This document shows, one piece after another, positions 1 through 7,358 of a DNA stretch of 64,000 nt (position 1 is the first letter of the stretch; every line of letters begins with the position of its first letter). The notes beneath the pieces were generated by a model. That model was not told the DNA's origin. It worked only from the letters and a program-made list of their open reading frames with translations, and ran no database searches. Location of the stretch: the NCBI RefSeq assembly GCF_022374935.2, contig NZ_CP092430.2, positions 1,178,001-1,242,000 on the forward strand. Direction: 5' to 3'. The position numbers and the translations under genes were made by a program. Source of the stretch: Mycolicibacter virginiensis. GTDB taxonomy: Bacteria; Actinomycetota; Actinomycetes; Mycobacteriales; Mycobacteriaceae.

Positions 1-360
1 GACTCGGGGGTGGAACTCATCGACGCGGTGGCGGCCAGTTGTGCGGTGCCGGGTGCCTGGCCTCCGGTGGTGCTCGGCACCCGGCGCTACATGGACGGCG
101 GGGTGCGCAGCACGGTCAACCTCGATGTGGCCGCCGATTGCGACGAGGCGGTGCTGCTGGTGCCCACCGGTGGCGGCGTCGACGGGGAGATCGCGGCGTT
201 CGCCGGTCGCGTATGCGCGGTGCTGGCCGACGATGACGCGATACGCGCCTTCGGCGGCAATCCGCTCGACCCGGCCTGCCGGTTGCCGTCGGCGCACGCC
301 GGCCGCGAACAGGGCCGACGGCAGGCCGGCGCCATCGCCGAGTTCTTGGCTAACGGCTAG
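1..360 (+). CDS. Patatin-like phospholipase, C-terminal part (5' end outside window)
   Basis: The frame is open from the first base of the window, so the gene is cut at its start. The visible 119 codons carry the downstream half of a patatin domain. The stretch CAVPGAWPPV is the conserved segment before the catalytic aspartate, and the aspartate lies in the DGG motif (MDGGVRS) near residue 33 of the fragment. Family members are serine lipases or phospholipases with a Ser-Asp dyad. The nucleophile elbow lies outside the window. Position next to a second, convergent patatin gene matches Rv1062 beside Rv1063c in M. tuberculosis. The substrate cannot be told from sequence. The TAG stop is fused to a dispersed repeat. 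Confidence 0.85.
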   Translation, partial: DSGVELIDAVAASCAVPGAWPPVVLGTRRYMDGGVRSTVNLDVAADCDEAVLLVPTGGGVDGEIAAFAGRVCAVLADDDAIRAFGGNPLDPACRLPSAHAGREQGRRQAGAIAEFLANG

Positions 361-412
361 CGACGATCGCAAGCGCGACGGAGTCGGGCGCTGCGGGTCG
401 TCGCCATGGGCT
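355..412 (+). repeat. Dispersed repeat family 2, copy A
   Basis: The block starts with the stop codon of the upstream gene (CTAGCGACGATCGCAAGCGC) and continues with an imperfect hairpin region GTCGGGCGCTGCGGGTCG. Related blocks occur at 26986-27048 (opposite strand) and 56953-57003, also directly at gene 3' ends. It looks like a REP-type 3'-end element. A terminator or mRNA-end function is inference. Confidence 0.6.
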
Positions 413-417
413 AGCGC

Positions 418-1485
418 CTACAGCGATTTCGCGGCGTCGAGAGCGCGGGCGGCAAGCTCGCGACCCACGTCGATCAGCTCCGCGGCGCGGTGGAAGTCCA
501 GGCTGCGGCAGGCCACGCGAGGCACCTCGATCAGCAGATCGGGCGGGTGCGACGCGAGCTGATGGCGGGCCAGTGCTGCCTGGGCGATATCGATGGTTCG
601 GTTCATTACCTCGAAGCTGCCGAGCTTGGGCACCACCTCGGGAGTGGCGTCCTCGTCCTCGCCCGGCCCATGCGGCGGTCCCAGCTTCGCATCTCCTGCG
701 TCGAGACTCGCTGAACCGCCCGGTTCGGACTCGCCACTGCTGAACCGGTCCAGGATCGCCCGTGCCGTCGGCCGGTCCAGCAGAGACCGTGCTCCGCTGG
801 TGTCCAGCAGCGCAGAGGTACTGCGCCACATGCGATTCAACCGGCCAGCCGGCACGTCCCGCTCGGAATCTTGGGCAGCAGGGCCGGCGGCAGTCGGGTC
901 GCCGCCGTTGAGGCTGACGGCCAAGGTCAGGTCGGCGTTGACGGCGCTCAGCGGGGCCATCGGCAGCGGGTCGAGGATGCCGCCGTCAGCGAGCAGGCGT
1001 CCATCGACCACGTGCGGTGCGATCACGCCGGGGATGGCGATCGAGGCTCGGATGGCGGTATCGACCGGGCCGCGCTGCAGCCACACCGATCGGCCCGCGA
1101 TCAGATCGGTCGCCACAGCGGTATAGGGAATCGGCAGCTCTTCGATGTCGATGTCGCCCAAGATGTCGCGGACGACATCGAGAATCTTCTCCGCTCGCAG
1201 CACCCCTGCCGCGGTGAACGACGGATCCAGCAGCCGCAGGACCGCGCCCTGGGTCAGCGACTTGGCCCATTCGGCGAAATCATCGAGTCGATCGGCAGCC
1301 TGCAGCCCGCCCACCAGCGCACCCATCGACGATCCGGAGATCCCCACGATGTCGTAGCCGCGGTCGCGCAGCTCGGCGATCACCCCGATGTGGGCATAGC
1401 CGCGCGCACCGCCGCTGCCCAGCACCAGCGCCACCCGGGGCGCCCGGTGCGCGCGGGATTCCGCAGCAGAGGTCATATCCACCAT
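418..1485 (-). CDS. Patatin-like phospholipase (Rv1063c homologue)
   Basis: A 355-residue patatin-domain protein. The oxyanion-hole motif GSGGARG is at residues 23-29, the nucleophile elbow GSSMG at 51-55 (Ser53) and the DGG catalytic aspartate at about 167. A complete Ser-Asp dyad predicts a serine esterase or phospholipase. No signal peptide is seen. Two close ATG codons (1485 and 1476) could start it. The frame stays open further upstream, but patatin homology begins here. It converges on the partial patatin gene at its 3' end. The linker after about residue 250 is encoded partly by a dispersed repeat (672-727), giving a Gly/Ser/Asp-rich insert away from the catalytic core. Cellular substrate unknown. 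Confidence 0.85.
   Translation of the reverse strand: MVDMTSAAESRAHRAPRVALVLGSGGARGYAHIGVIAELRDRGYDIVGISGSSMGALVGGLQAADRLDDFAEWAKSLTQGAVLRLLDPSFTAAGVLRAEKILDVVRDILGDIDIEELPIPYTAVATDLIAGRSVWLQRGPVDTAIRASIAIPGVIAPHVVDGRLLADGGILDPLPMAPLSAVNADLTLAVSLNGGDPTAAGPAAQDSERDVPAGRLNRMWRSTSALLDTSGARSLLDRPTARAILDRFSSGESEPGGSASLDAGDAKLGPPHGPGEDEDATPEVVPKLGSFEVMNRTIDIAQAALARHQLASHPPDLLIEVPRVACRSLDFHRAAELIDVGRELAARALDAAKSL
672..727 (+). repeat. Dispersed repeat family 1, intragenic copy
   Basis: The segments CCCAGCTTCGCATCTCCTG and CGTCGAGACTCGCTGAACCG match the core of the tandem arrays at 11640-11769 and 41892-42066. This copy lies inside the patatin gene, in frame, and encodes part of its low-complexity C-terminal linker on the minus strand. 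Confidence 0.6.
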
Positions 1486-1640
1486 TTTGCGGGCTGTACC
1501 CCGCCGGTTCTTTCCGTCATTGCGATTACAACCGTAATACCGACAGGAAACAGCAGGTCGCAGTGGGTATTTCTGTGCTGGGTGGGCCGGAACCTCCGCC
1601 CCGCAACTGACGCGCCGGTGCGTGCGGCGCGGCGCCCGGA

Positions 1641-1646
1641 TAGCAT
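1641..1646 (+). promoter_or_regulatory. -10 element (TAGCAT) for leaderless cysteine leader peptide
   Basis: TAGCAT fits the mycobacterial TANNNT -10 consensus. It ends 7 nt before an in-frame GTG-ATG at 1654-1659, so transcription should begin at or beside the GTG and give a leaderless message. Confidence 0.6.
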
Positions 1647-1653
1647 GGCCGCT

Positions 1654-1698
1654 GTGATGGAGCACGTCGGATTCCAGGGTTGTTGTTGCCGCAGCTGA
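1654..1698 (+). CDS. Polycysteine leader peptide (candidate cysteine attenuator)
   Basis: A 14-codon ORF reading M-MEHVGFQGCCCRS ends 55 nt before the thiol dioxygenase gene. Three consecutive Cys codons (1681-1689) in so short an ORF are characteristic of attenuator peptides. Leaderless polycysteine sORFs acting as cysteine-responsive attenuators have been described in mycobacteria upstream of sulfur-metabolism operons. Here the downstream genes are a cysteine-dioxygenase-type cupin and a rhodanese, which fits cysteine sensing. A segment just before the Cys codons (1671-1679) can pair with the downstream ribosome binding site. Translation and regulation are inference. Confidence 0.7.
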   Translation: MMEHVGFQGCCCRS

Positions 1699-1746
1699 AT
1701 GCTGCCGCCGATCCCTTTCTCGAATCCAGCCCATCCTCTTTGGAGT
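1671..1746 (+). promoter_or_regulatory. Possible SD-sequestering pairing in the cysteine leader
   Basis: ATTCCAGGG (1671-1679) can form nine pairs, three of them G-U, with CTTTGGAGT (1738-1746), which contains the Shine-Dalgarno sequence TTTGGAG of the ATG at 1754. A ribosome halted on the Cys codons at 1681-1689 would cover the upstream strand and free the SD. The pairing was found by eye and not folded. Confidence 0.35.
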
Positions 1747-1753
1747 TCTCACC

Positions 1754-2299
1754 ATGGTTATCGCCGATCCCATCGCGCTGCGGCGCCCGGCCGCCCGGCC
1801 GCGCGCGTTGCGCCTTCCCGACCTCTTGCAGACCACCGACCTGGCCGCCGACGCGGTATTGCAGGGCCGCTACAACCACCTGCTGCCCGCCTCCGGCCTG
1901 CCCGACGACCAGCGTTGGTTCGCCCGAATCCACGGTGACGAGCGGCTCGACATCTGGCTGATCAGCTGGGTCCCGGGGCACGCCACCGAACTGCACGATC
2001 ACGGTGACTCGCTGGGCGCGCTGACCGTGCTGTCCGGCTCATTGGACGAGCTCCATTGGAATGGTCGCGAGCTGGCGCAACGACGCCTGGACGCCGGGGA
2101 CCAGGCCGCGTTCACCCAGGGCTGGGTGCACGACGTCGTCTGGGCGCCACCGACCGCCCCGCTCGAACCGGCCGCCCCGACGCTGAGCGTGCACGCATAC
2201 TCGCCACCACTGGTGGAAATGTCCTACTACGACGTCGCGCAGGACCATACTTTGCGTAGGCAGCGCACCGAACTCACCCAGCACCCGGAGGCGTCATGA
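1754..2299 (+). CDS. Cysteine dioxygenase-type cupin (Rv1065-like)
   Basis: A 181-residue cytosolic protein of the cysteine dioxygenase superfamily. The iron-binding three-His triad is visible as H81 and H83 (HDHG) and H126 (WVHDVV). Family enzymes oxidise the thiol of cysteine or a related small thiol to a sulfinate with O2. The start has a good SD (TTTGGAG, 1739-1745) eight bases upstream. It overlaps the rhodanese gene by ATGA, so the two are one translationally coupled operon. Together they suggest cysteine sulfur oxidation and sulfane-sulfur handling. The polycysteine leader upstream suggests control by cysteine supply. The exact thiol substrate (cysteine, mercaptopropionate or other) is not determined by sequence. 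Confidence 0.8.
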   Translation: MVIADPIALRRPAARPRALRLPDLLQTTDLAADAVLQGRYNHLLPASGLPDDQRWFARIHGDERLDIWLISWVPGHATELHDHGDSLGALTVLSGSLDELHWNGRELAQRRLDAGDQAAFTQGWVHDVVWAPPTAPLEPAAPTLSVHAYSPPLVEMSYYDVAQDHTLRRQRTELTQHPEAS

Positions 2300-2772
2300 C
2301 CGCAACGCACGTCACCAGCCGCATCGATCTGCTCCTCGAATCGGCTCGAGCCAAGCTGCACCGGCTGACCGCAGATGAGGTGCCCGAGGCGCTGCGCAAC
2401 GGCGCACACCTGGTCGACATCCGGCCGGCGGCCCAGCGCGCGGAGGAAGGCCAAGTGCCCGACGCGCTGGTGATCGAACGCAACGTGCTGGAGTGGCGCT
2501 GCGACCCGACCAGCGACGCCCGGCTGCCACAGGCGGTCGACGACGACGTGCAGTGGATCATCTTGTGCTCGCAGGGCTACACCTCGAGCCTGGCCGCGGC
2601 GGCGTTGCAGGACTTGGGGCTGCACCGCGCCACCGACGTCATCGGCGGCTATCAGGCCCTGGCTGCGGTCGGGGAGCTGGTGGAGCCGGCCCCGCTGGCC
2701 GCGCTAAGCGTTGGAGTGCAGCAGGGGGCGGAGCCGTTCAGTCTTCTCCGGGGTCCACGACGCTGGATGTAG
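2296..2772 (+). CDS. Rhodanese-like sulfurtransferase (Rv1066-like)
   Basis: A 158-residue single-domain rhodanese. The start of the domain has LVDIRP (residues 39-44), the usual CH2A-type motif. The active-site loop is CSQGYTS with the persulfide-carrying Cys91. It overlaps the dioxygenase by 4 nt (ATGA). Rhodaneses move sulfane sulfur between thiosulfate or persulfides and acceptors, which fits a dioxygenase partner. The last 23 codons overlap the 3' end of the convergent hydrolase gene, so that C-terminal tail may be a non-conserved extension. Confidence 0.85.
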   Translation: MTATHVTSRIDLLLESARAKLHRLTADEVPEALRNGAHLVDIRPAAQRAEEGQVPDALVIERNVLEWRCDPTSDARLPQAVDDDVQWIILCSQGYTSSLAAAALQDLGLHRATDVIGGYQALAAVGELVEPAPLAALSVGVQQGAEPFSLLRGPRRWM

Positions 2773-4404
2773 GATCGCCGCCCACGCATCGGCGGCGTCG
2801 GCGACGTAGCTGTGGCCATGACCGTCGGGCACGTCGATCGCCACCGCCATGTCGGCAGAGACCTGCAGGAACGTCACGATCGGGGTCCAGTGCACCTGCG
2901 GCAGCACGTCGTAGCCGCGTGGCTCTCGCAGCCAGTCGGGCTTGTGGTACAGCAGATCCGGATGCCACCAGGCGATCGGGTCGGAGGCGTGCTGTAGGTA
3001 AACCACTCGCGGCGTATCCGGTGCGCCCCAAGGGGTGTCGGGACGGGCCAGGTCTTGCGGGCGAGCGACGAACCGCACGGCGCGGCCGTCGTGGTAGATC
3101 GGCAGCCATTGCGGGGACCCAGGATCGCGGTTGATGGTCAGGTCGGTCCAGATGGTGTTCTGAAAGGTCGGACCGGAAAACAGCGCACCGTCGGTACGCG
3201 CCAGCACATTGTTGAGGCTCATGAAGGAGGCCTCGCCGCCGAAGGAACCGAGGCTTTCGCCGAACACCACCAGTTTGGGGCGCTGGGCCTCCGGCAGGGC
3301 CCGGATCTGTTTGTCGACGGCTTCGAACAGGGCCTGGCCGGCCTGGCGCGCGTTCTCCTTGTCGACCAGGAAGGACAGCCAACTGGGCAGGAACGAATAC
3401 TGCATGCTCACGATCGCGGTGTCGCCGTTGAACATGTATTCCAGGGCCGAGGCCTCCGCCTCGTTGATCCAGCCGGTGCCCGTCGTGGTGGCCACCGCCA
3501 CCACCGCGCGGCTCAGCCCGCCGGTGCGGGCCAGCTCGGCTGCGGCCAGCTCAGCGGTCTCCTTGATTCCGTGGGCCGAATTCAGGCCGGCGTAGGCACG
3601 AATCGGTTCGGTGGCCGGTGCGCCGTTGAACGCGCTGAGCTGGGCGACGGTGGGCCCGTTCGCGACGAAGATGCGGCCCTGATGGCCCAGCGACTCCCAG
3701 GACGCCAGCGACTCCGGTCCGCCCGAGCGCAGCCGGGTCGACGGGGCGGCCCGGTCGGGGCTGGTCTCCTCGTTGACCGAGGCGAAGGTGCTGTTCATGA
3801 CGTGCATAGCGGTCTTGAGCACCAGACCGTTGAGCACCGCCACAACCAGAGCCACCAGTAACGACACTGCGACCACGGCCGAAACCCGCGGCGGGGCAAC
3901 GCGTTCGAGCTGGCGCACCAGAAAGCGGATCAGCATCCGGATCAGTTGGCCGATCTCGACCAGGATGAACAGCGTGACCACCGCGATCGCGCCGGCTTGC
4001 GGGTAGTTGTACCAAGTCAGGTGCGGCACACCCATCAGGTCGCGCATCTGGTCCTGCCAGCCGTGGATCGTCCACACCACCCAGAGATGGATGACCGCCG
4101 CGACGGGAATCAGCACCCGCCACGCCCACCGCGGGGCCGGCGGGCTGGTGTCCTTCGAGCGCATGTAGCGGACCAGCCAGACGCTGAACACCCCCAGGGC
4201 ATAGCCGATGGCCCCCGAGCCGCCGCTGACCAAACCCTGGAACAGCGGCCCACGGGGCAGCAGCGACGGCGTCAGCGACAGCCACAGAAACACCAGGCCC
4301 ATCGCGGTGCCGGTGAACGTGTAGTGGCGGACCCACCAGGGTGCGCGCGCGATCGCCTCCGGGGGTGTTTCCGCGGTTGCGGTGTCGGTGGCTGTCGCGC
4401 TCAT
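2704..4404 (-). CDS. Alpha/beta-hydrolase with N-terminal membrane region (Rv1069c homologue)
   Basis: A 566-residue protein. The first 200 residues hold about four hydrophobic segments (around 31-50, 57-80, 96-112, 137-153) plus one near 173-195. The C-terminal half is an alpha/beta-hydrolase-like domain with nucleophile motif GESLG (Ser384) and a late histidine in the DGHGHSYV stretch. It is the last gene of an echA9-echA8 operon, starting 10 nt after the echA8 stop. Family function is uncharacterised; location with beta-oxidation genes suggests a membrane-anchored ester or lipid hydrolase, which is inference. Confidence 0.8.
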   Translation of the reverse strand: MSATATDTATAETPPEAIARAPWWVRHYTFTGTAMGLVFLWLSLTPSLLPRGPLFQGLVSGGSGAIGYALGVFSVWLVRYMRSKDTSPPAPRWAWRVLIPVAAVIHLWVVWTIHGWQDQMRDLMGVPHLTWYNYPQAGAIAVVTLFILVEIGQLIRMLIRFLVRQLERVAPPRVSAVVAVSLLVALVVAVLNGLVLKTAMHVMNSTFASVNEETSPDRAAPSTRLRSGGPESLASWESLGHQGRIFVANGPTVAQLSAFNGAPATEPIRAYAGLNSAHGIKETAELAAAELARTGGLSRAVVAVATTTGTGWINEAEASALEYMFNGDTAIVSMQYSFLPSWLSFLVDKENARQAGQALFEAVDKQIRALPEAQRPKLVVFGESLGSFGGEASFMSLNNVLARTDGALFSGPTFQNTIWTDLTINRDPGSPQWLPIYHDGRAVRFVARPQDLARPDTPWGAPDTPRVVYLQHASDPIAWWHPDLLYHKPDWLREPRGYDVLPQVHWTPIVTFLQVSADMAVAIDVPDGHGHSYVADAADAWAAILHPASWTPEKTERLRPLLHSNA

Positions 4405-4414
4405 CGGGAGCTAC

Positions 4415-5188
4415 TCAGCGGTGGGTGAAATTCGGTGCGCGCTTCTCGGTGAACGCCGCCATGCCCTCGGTCTGGTCGTCGGTCGCGAACGCCGAGTGGA
4501 ACAGACGGCGCTCATAGAGCAGCCCTTCGGCCAGGGTGGACTCGAAGGCCCGGTTGACGGCTTCCTTGGCCATCCGGGCCGCCGACAGGCTCATCCCGGC
4601 GATGGTGGCGGCGACCTGGCCGGCCTCGGCCAGTAGGTCGTCGGCCGGCACCACGCGGGACACCAAGCCGGATCGCTCGGCCTCGGCGGCGTCGATGGTG
4701 CGGCCGGTCAGGATCAGGTCCATCGCCTTGGCCTTGCCGATGGCCCGGGTCAGGCGCTGCGAGCCGCCCATGCCGGGCAGCACACCCAGCTTGATCTCCG
4801 GCTGGCCGAACTTGGCCGTGTCGGCGGCGATCAGCAGGTCGCACATCATCGCCAGTTCGCAGCCGCCGCCCAGGGCGTGCCCGGCCACCGCGGCGATGGT
4901 CGGGGTGCGTACCGCGGCCAGCTTGGACCAGGCGGCGAAGAAGTCGGCGGCGAACACCTCGGCGAAGCTCAGATCGGCCATCTCTTTGATGTCCGCTCCG
5001 GCGGCGAACGCCTTGGCGCTACCGGTGATGATGATGGCTCCGATGCCGGGGTCTGCGTCGAATTCAGCTGCGGCGGTGGTGACTTCGTTCATCACCTGGC
5101 TGTTGAGGGCGTTGAGTGCCTGCGGCCGGTTCAAGGTGATGGTGCCGACGCGTCCATCGCGGTCGACAAGAATGGTTTCGTAAGTCAT
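4415..5188 (-). CDS. echA8: Enoyl-CoA hydratase
   Basis: A 257-residue crotonase, the usual length. It hydrates 2-trans-enoyl-CoA to 3-hydroxyacyl-CoA in beta-oxidation. The oxyanion region GADIKEM follows residue 64, and both catalytic glutamates are present: E111 in GGGCELAM and E131 in QPEIKLG. The ATG has a strong SD (AAGGAG) nearby. It sits 9 nt after echA9 and 10 nt before the Rv1069c-like gene, so the three form one operon. Gene order and sequence match Rv1070c. Confidence 0.95.
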   Translation of the reverse strand: MTYETILVDRDGRVGTITLNRPQALNALNSQVMNEVTTAAAEFDADPGIGAIIITGSAKAFAAGADIKEMADLSFAEVFAADFFAAWSKLAAVRTPTIAAVAGHALGGGCELAMMCDLLIAADTAKFGQPEIKLGVLPGMGGSQRLTRAIGKAKAMDLILTGRTIDAAEAERSGLVSRVVPADDLLAEAGQVAATIAGMSLSAARMAKEAVNRAFESTLAEGLLYERRLFHSAFATDDQTEGMAAFTEKRAPNFTHR

Positions 5189-5197
5189 GGGTTCTCC

Positions 5198-6235
5198 TTA
5201 GAAGGTCAGGTCGGGTTCGGCGGGAACGAAGTAGCTCTCGATATCGGCGGCGCTCACCTCGGCCAGCGTCGCCGGGGACCACTGCGGATTCCGGTCCTTG
5301 TCGACCAGCTGGGCGCGGATGCCCTCCACCAGATCATGCGAGCGCAGCGACGCGCACGACACCCGGTATTCCTGGATCAGAACGTCTTCCAGGGTGGTGA
5401 GCCGGCCCGCCCGGCGCACCGCCTCCAACGTCACCGCGCACGCGACCGGGGAGCGGGTGCCGATCAGTTCGGCAGCGGCGTTGGCGTCGGGGCTGGCGTG
5501 GCCGGCCAGCGCATCCACGATCTGCGCGACGGTGTCGTGCGCGTAGCACTCATCGATCCAGTCGCGGTGTGCGGCAAGCTGACTCGCTGGCGCGTCGGTT
5601 GCGTGTGCGGCCAGGGCGCTGTCCACTCCATCGGCGATGATCGCCGCGGTGAAGGCCTCCAGTGCCGCGTGCGGCACGTAGTGGTCGGCGAAACCCAGGG
5701 CGATGGCGTCCGGGCCGGAGAACGGTGCGCCGGTCAGGGCTACGTGCAGACCGAGCCGGCCGGGGGAGCGCGAGAGCAGATAGGTGCCGCCGACATCGGG
5801 GATGAAACCGATACCGACCTCGGGCATGGCCATCTTGGTGGTGTCGGTGACCACCCGGGTGTTGGCGTGCGCCCCGACTCCGACACCGCCGCCCATCACG
5901 ATGCCGTCCATCAACGACACGTACGGCTTTCCGAATCCGCCGATCCGCGCATTGAGCAGGTACTCGTCGTACCAGAATCGTCGCGCATCCGCGCCGTCGG
6001 ATTTGGCGCTGTGATAGATCGCGACCACGTCGCCGCCGGCGCACAGTCCGCGCTCACCGGCCCCGGTGAGTACCACCGCCGTGACCGCCGGATCCTCGGC
6101 CCAGATGGACAGTGCCGCGGTCATGGCGGTCACCATCGGAAGGTTCAGCGAGTTGATCGCCTTCGGACGGTTGAGTGTCAGCAGGCCGACCCCGTTGTCA
6201 ACGTGGGCCAGGACCTCGTCAGATTCACCTGTCAC
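5198..6235 (-). CDS. echA9: Enoyl-CoA hydratase/3-hydroxyisobutyryl-CoA hydrolase family protein
   Basis: A 345-residue crotonase-superfamily protein, the same length as Rv1071c. The motifs GGGVGVGAH (116-124) and MPEVGIGFIPDVG (137-149, Glu139 and Asp147) are the signature of 3-hydroxyisobutyryl-CoA hydrolases, used in valine breakdown. The long C-terminal region also fits that group better than a true enoyl hydratase. The GTG at 6235 was chosen because a -10 element TACATT ends 8 nt upstream, giving a leaderless start. It is the first gene of the echA9-echA8-Rv1069c operon. Confidence 0.85.
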   Translation of the reverse strand: MTGESDEVLAHVDNGVGLLTLNRPKAINSLNLPMVTAMTAALSIWAEDPAVTAVVLTGAGERGLCAGGDVVAIYHSAKSDGADARRFWYDEYLLNARIGGFGKPYVSLMDGIVMGGGVGVGAHANTRVVTDTTKMAMPEVGIGFIPDVGGTYLLSRSPGRLGLHVALTGAPFSGPDAIALGFADHYVPHAALEAFTAAIIADGVDSALAAHATDAPASQLAAHRDWIDECYAHDTVAQIVDALAGHASPDANAAAELIGTRSPVACAVTLEAVRRAGRLTTLEDVLIQEYRVSCASLRSHDLVEGIRAQLVDKDRNPQWSPATLAEVSAADIESYFVPAEPDLTF

Positions 6236-6243
6236 GCCTTCGC

Positions 6244-6249
6244 AATGTA
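6244..6249 (-). promoter_or_regulatory. -10 element (TACATT) for echA9 operon
   Basis: TACATT on the minus strand matches TANNNT and ends 8 nt before the GTG start at 6235, consistent with leaderless transcription. Confidence 0.5.
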
Positions 6250-6393
6250 GATCCCTACGCGCGGTCACTGATCCGCGGGTAAGGTTTGGCAGCAGAGCGG
6301 CCTGAACGCCGTCGGGAACTCCGGCGGGTCGGGAAACGTTGATTTGAGTATTCGTAACCCTTCGCTTCACAGCCCCAAGAGAGGATCGGGACG

Positions 6394-7248
6394 GTGCGGG
6401 AGACCAGCAACCCGGTATTTCGTTCGTTGCCCAAACAGGGCGGCGGCTACGCGCAGTTCGGAACCGGTATGGCCGGTGCGACTCAGCAGGTGGGCCAGAC
6501 CTACCAGGTCGACCCGTCATTGGCGCAGTACCAGCAGCGGGAGGTCACTCGCCCGCTGACCATCGATGACGTCGTCACCAAGACCGGCATCACGCTGGGT
6601 GTGCTGAGCGTGGCGGCGATCATCTCCTTCTTCATGGTGTCGGCCAATCAGGCGCTGGCCGGGCCGCTGACCTTCGTCGGCGCGTTCGGCGGCCTTGCCG
6701 TGGTGATGGTGGCCATGTTCGCCCGCAAGCAGGACAACAAGGCGGTGGTGCTCAGCTACGCGGTGCTCGAGGGCCTGTTCCTCGGCGCCATCTCCTGGGT
6801 GCTGACCGCCTTCACGGTGGGGACCGGCAACGCCGGCTCGATGATCGGACAGGCCGTGATGGGCACCCTCGGGGTGTTCGGCGGCATGCTGGTGGTCTAC
6901 AAGACCGGCGCCATTCGGGTCACGCCGAAGTTCACCCGGATGCTCGTCGCCGGCATGTTCGGTGTGCTGGCCCTGATGATCGGCAACCTGGTGCTGTCGC
7001 TGTTCGGCGTCGGCGGCGGTGAGGGCCTGGGCCTGCGCAGCGGCGGGACGCTGTCCATCATCTTCTCGCTGGTGTGCATCGGGATCGCCGCGTTCAGCTT
7101 CCTGATCGACTTCGACGCCGCCGACCAGCTGATCCGCGCCGGCGCGCCGGAGAAGGCGGCCTGGGGCATCGCACTGGGCCTGACCGTGACCCTGGTCTGG
7201 CTGTACCTGGAGATCCTGCGGCTGCTCAGCTACTTCCAGAGCGAGTGA
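6394..7248 (+). CDS. Bax inhibitor-1/YccA-like membrane protein (Rv1072 homologue)
   Basis: A 284-residue membrane protein. A soluble N-terminal tail of about 65 residues is followed by seven hydrophobic segments between about 68 and 280. The actinobacterial Bax1-I family has this layout. The C-terminal pair of acidic residues in FLIDFDAADQLI resembles the pH-sensing Asp pair of YetJ/BI-1 calcium-leak channels. A role in ion leak or stress tolerance is inference from the family. The GTG start has a GGGAC-type SD. The gene is divergent from the echA9 operon and converges on the DUF559 cassette hairpin. Confidence 0.8.
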   Translation: MRETSNPVFRSLPKQGGGYAQFGTGMAGATQQVGQTYQVDPSLAQYQQREVTRPLTIDDVVTKTGITLGVLSVAAIISFFMVSANQALAGPLTFVGAFGGLAVVMVAMFARKQDNKAVVLSYAVLEGLFLGAISWVLTAFTVGTGNAGSMIGQAVMGTLGVFGGMLVVYKTGAIRVTPKFTRMLVAGMFGVLALMIGNLVLSLFGVGGGEGLGLRSGGTLSIIFSLVCIGIAAFSFLIDFDAADQLIRAGAPEKAAWGIALGLTVTLVWLYLEILRLLSYFQSE

Positions 7249-7259
7249 CCCGCTAGCTT

Positions 7260-7323
7260 TTCCCGTTGACTCTGCGCTGACCAGGCAACCTACTCGCACT
7301 TTTGCCTGGTACGCGCAGAGTCA
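7260..7323. repeat. Left hairpin/terminal repeat of DUF559 cassette
   Basis: Arms TGACTCTGCGC (7267-7277) and GCGCAGAGTCA (7313-7323) pair perfectly. Inner arms ACCAGGCAA (7280-7288) and TTGCCTGGT (7302-7310) pair after a 2-nt internal mismatch. Loop is 7289-7301. A T-run at 7324-7329 follows, so this copy also resembles an intrinsic terminator for the Bax1-I gene. Confidence 0.8.
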
Positions 7324-7358
7324 TTTTTTGTGTCGGTGGCCCCGGGCAGCATGCCGAC

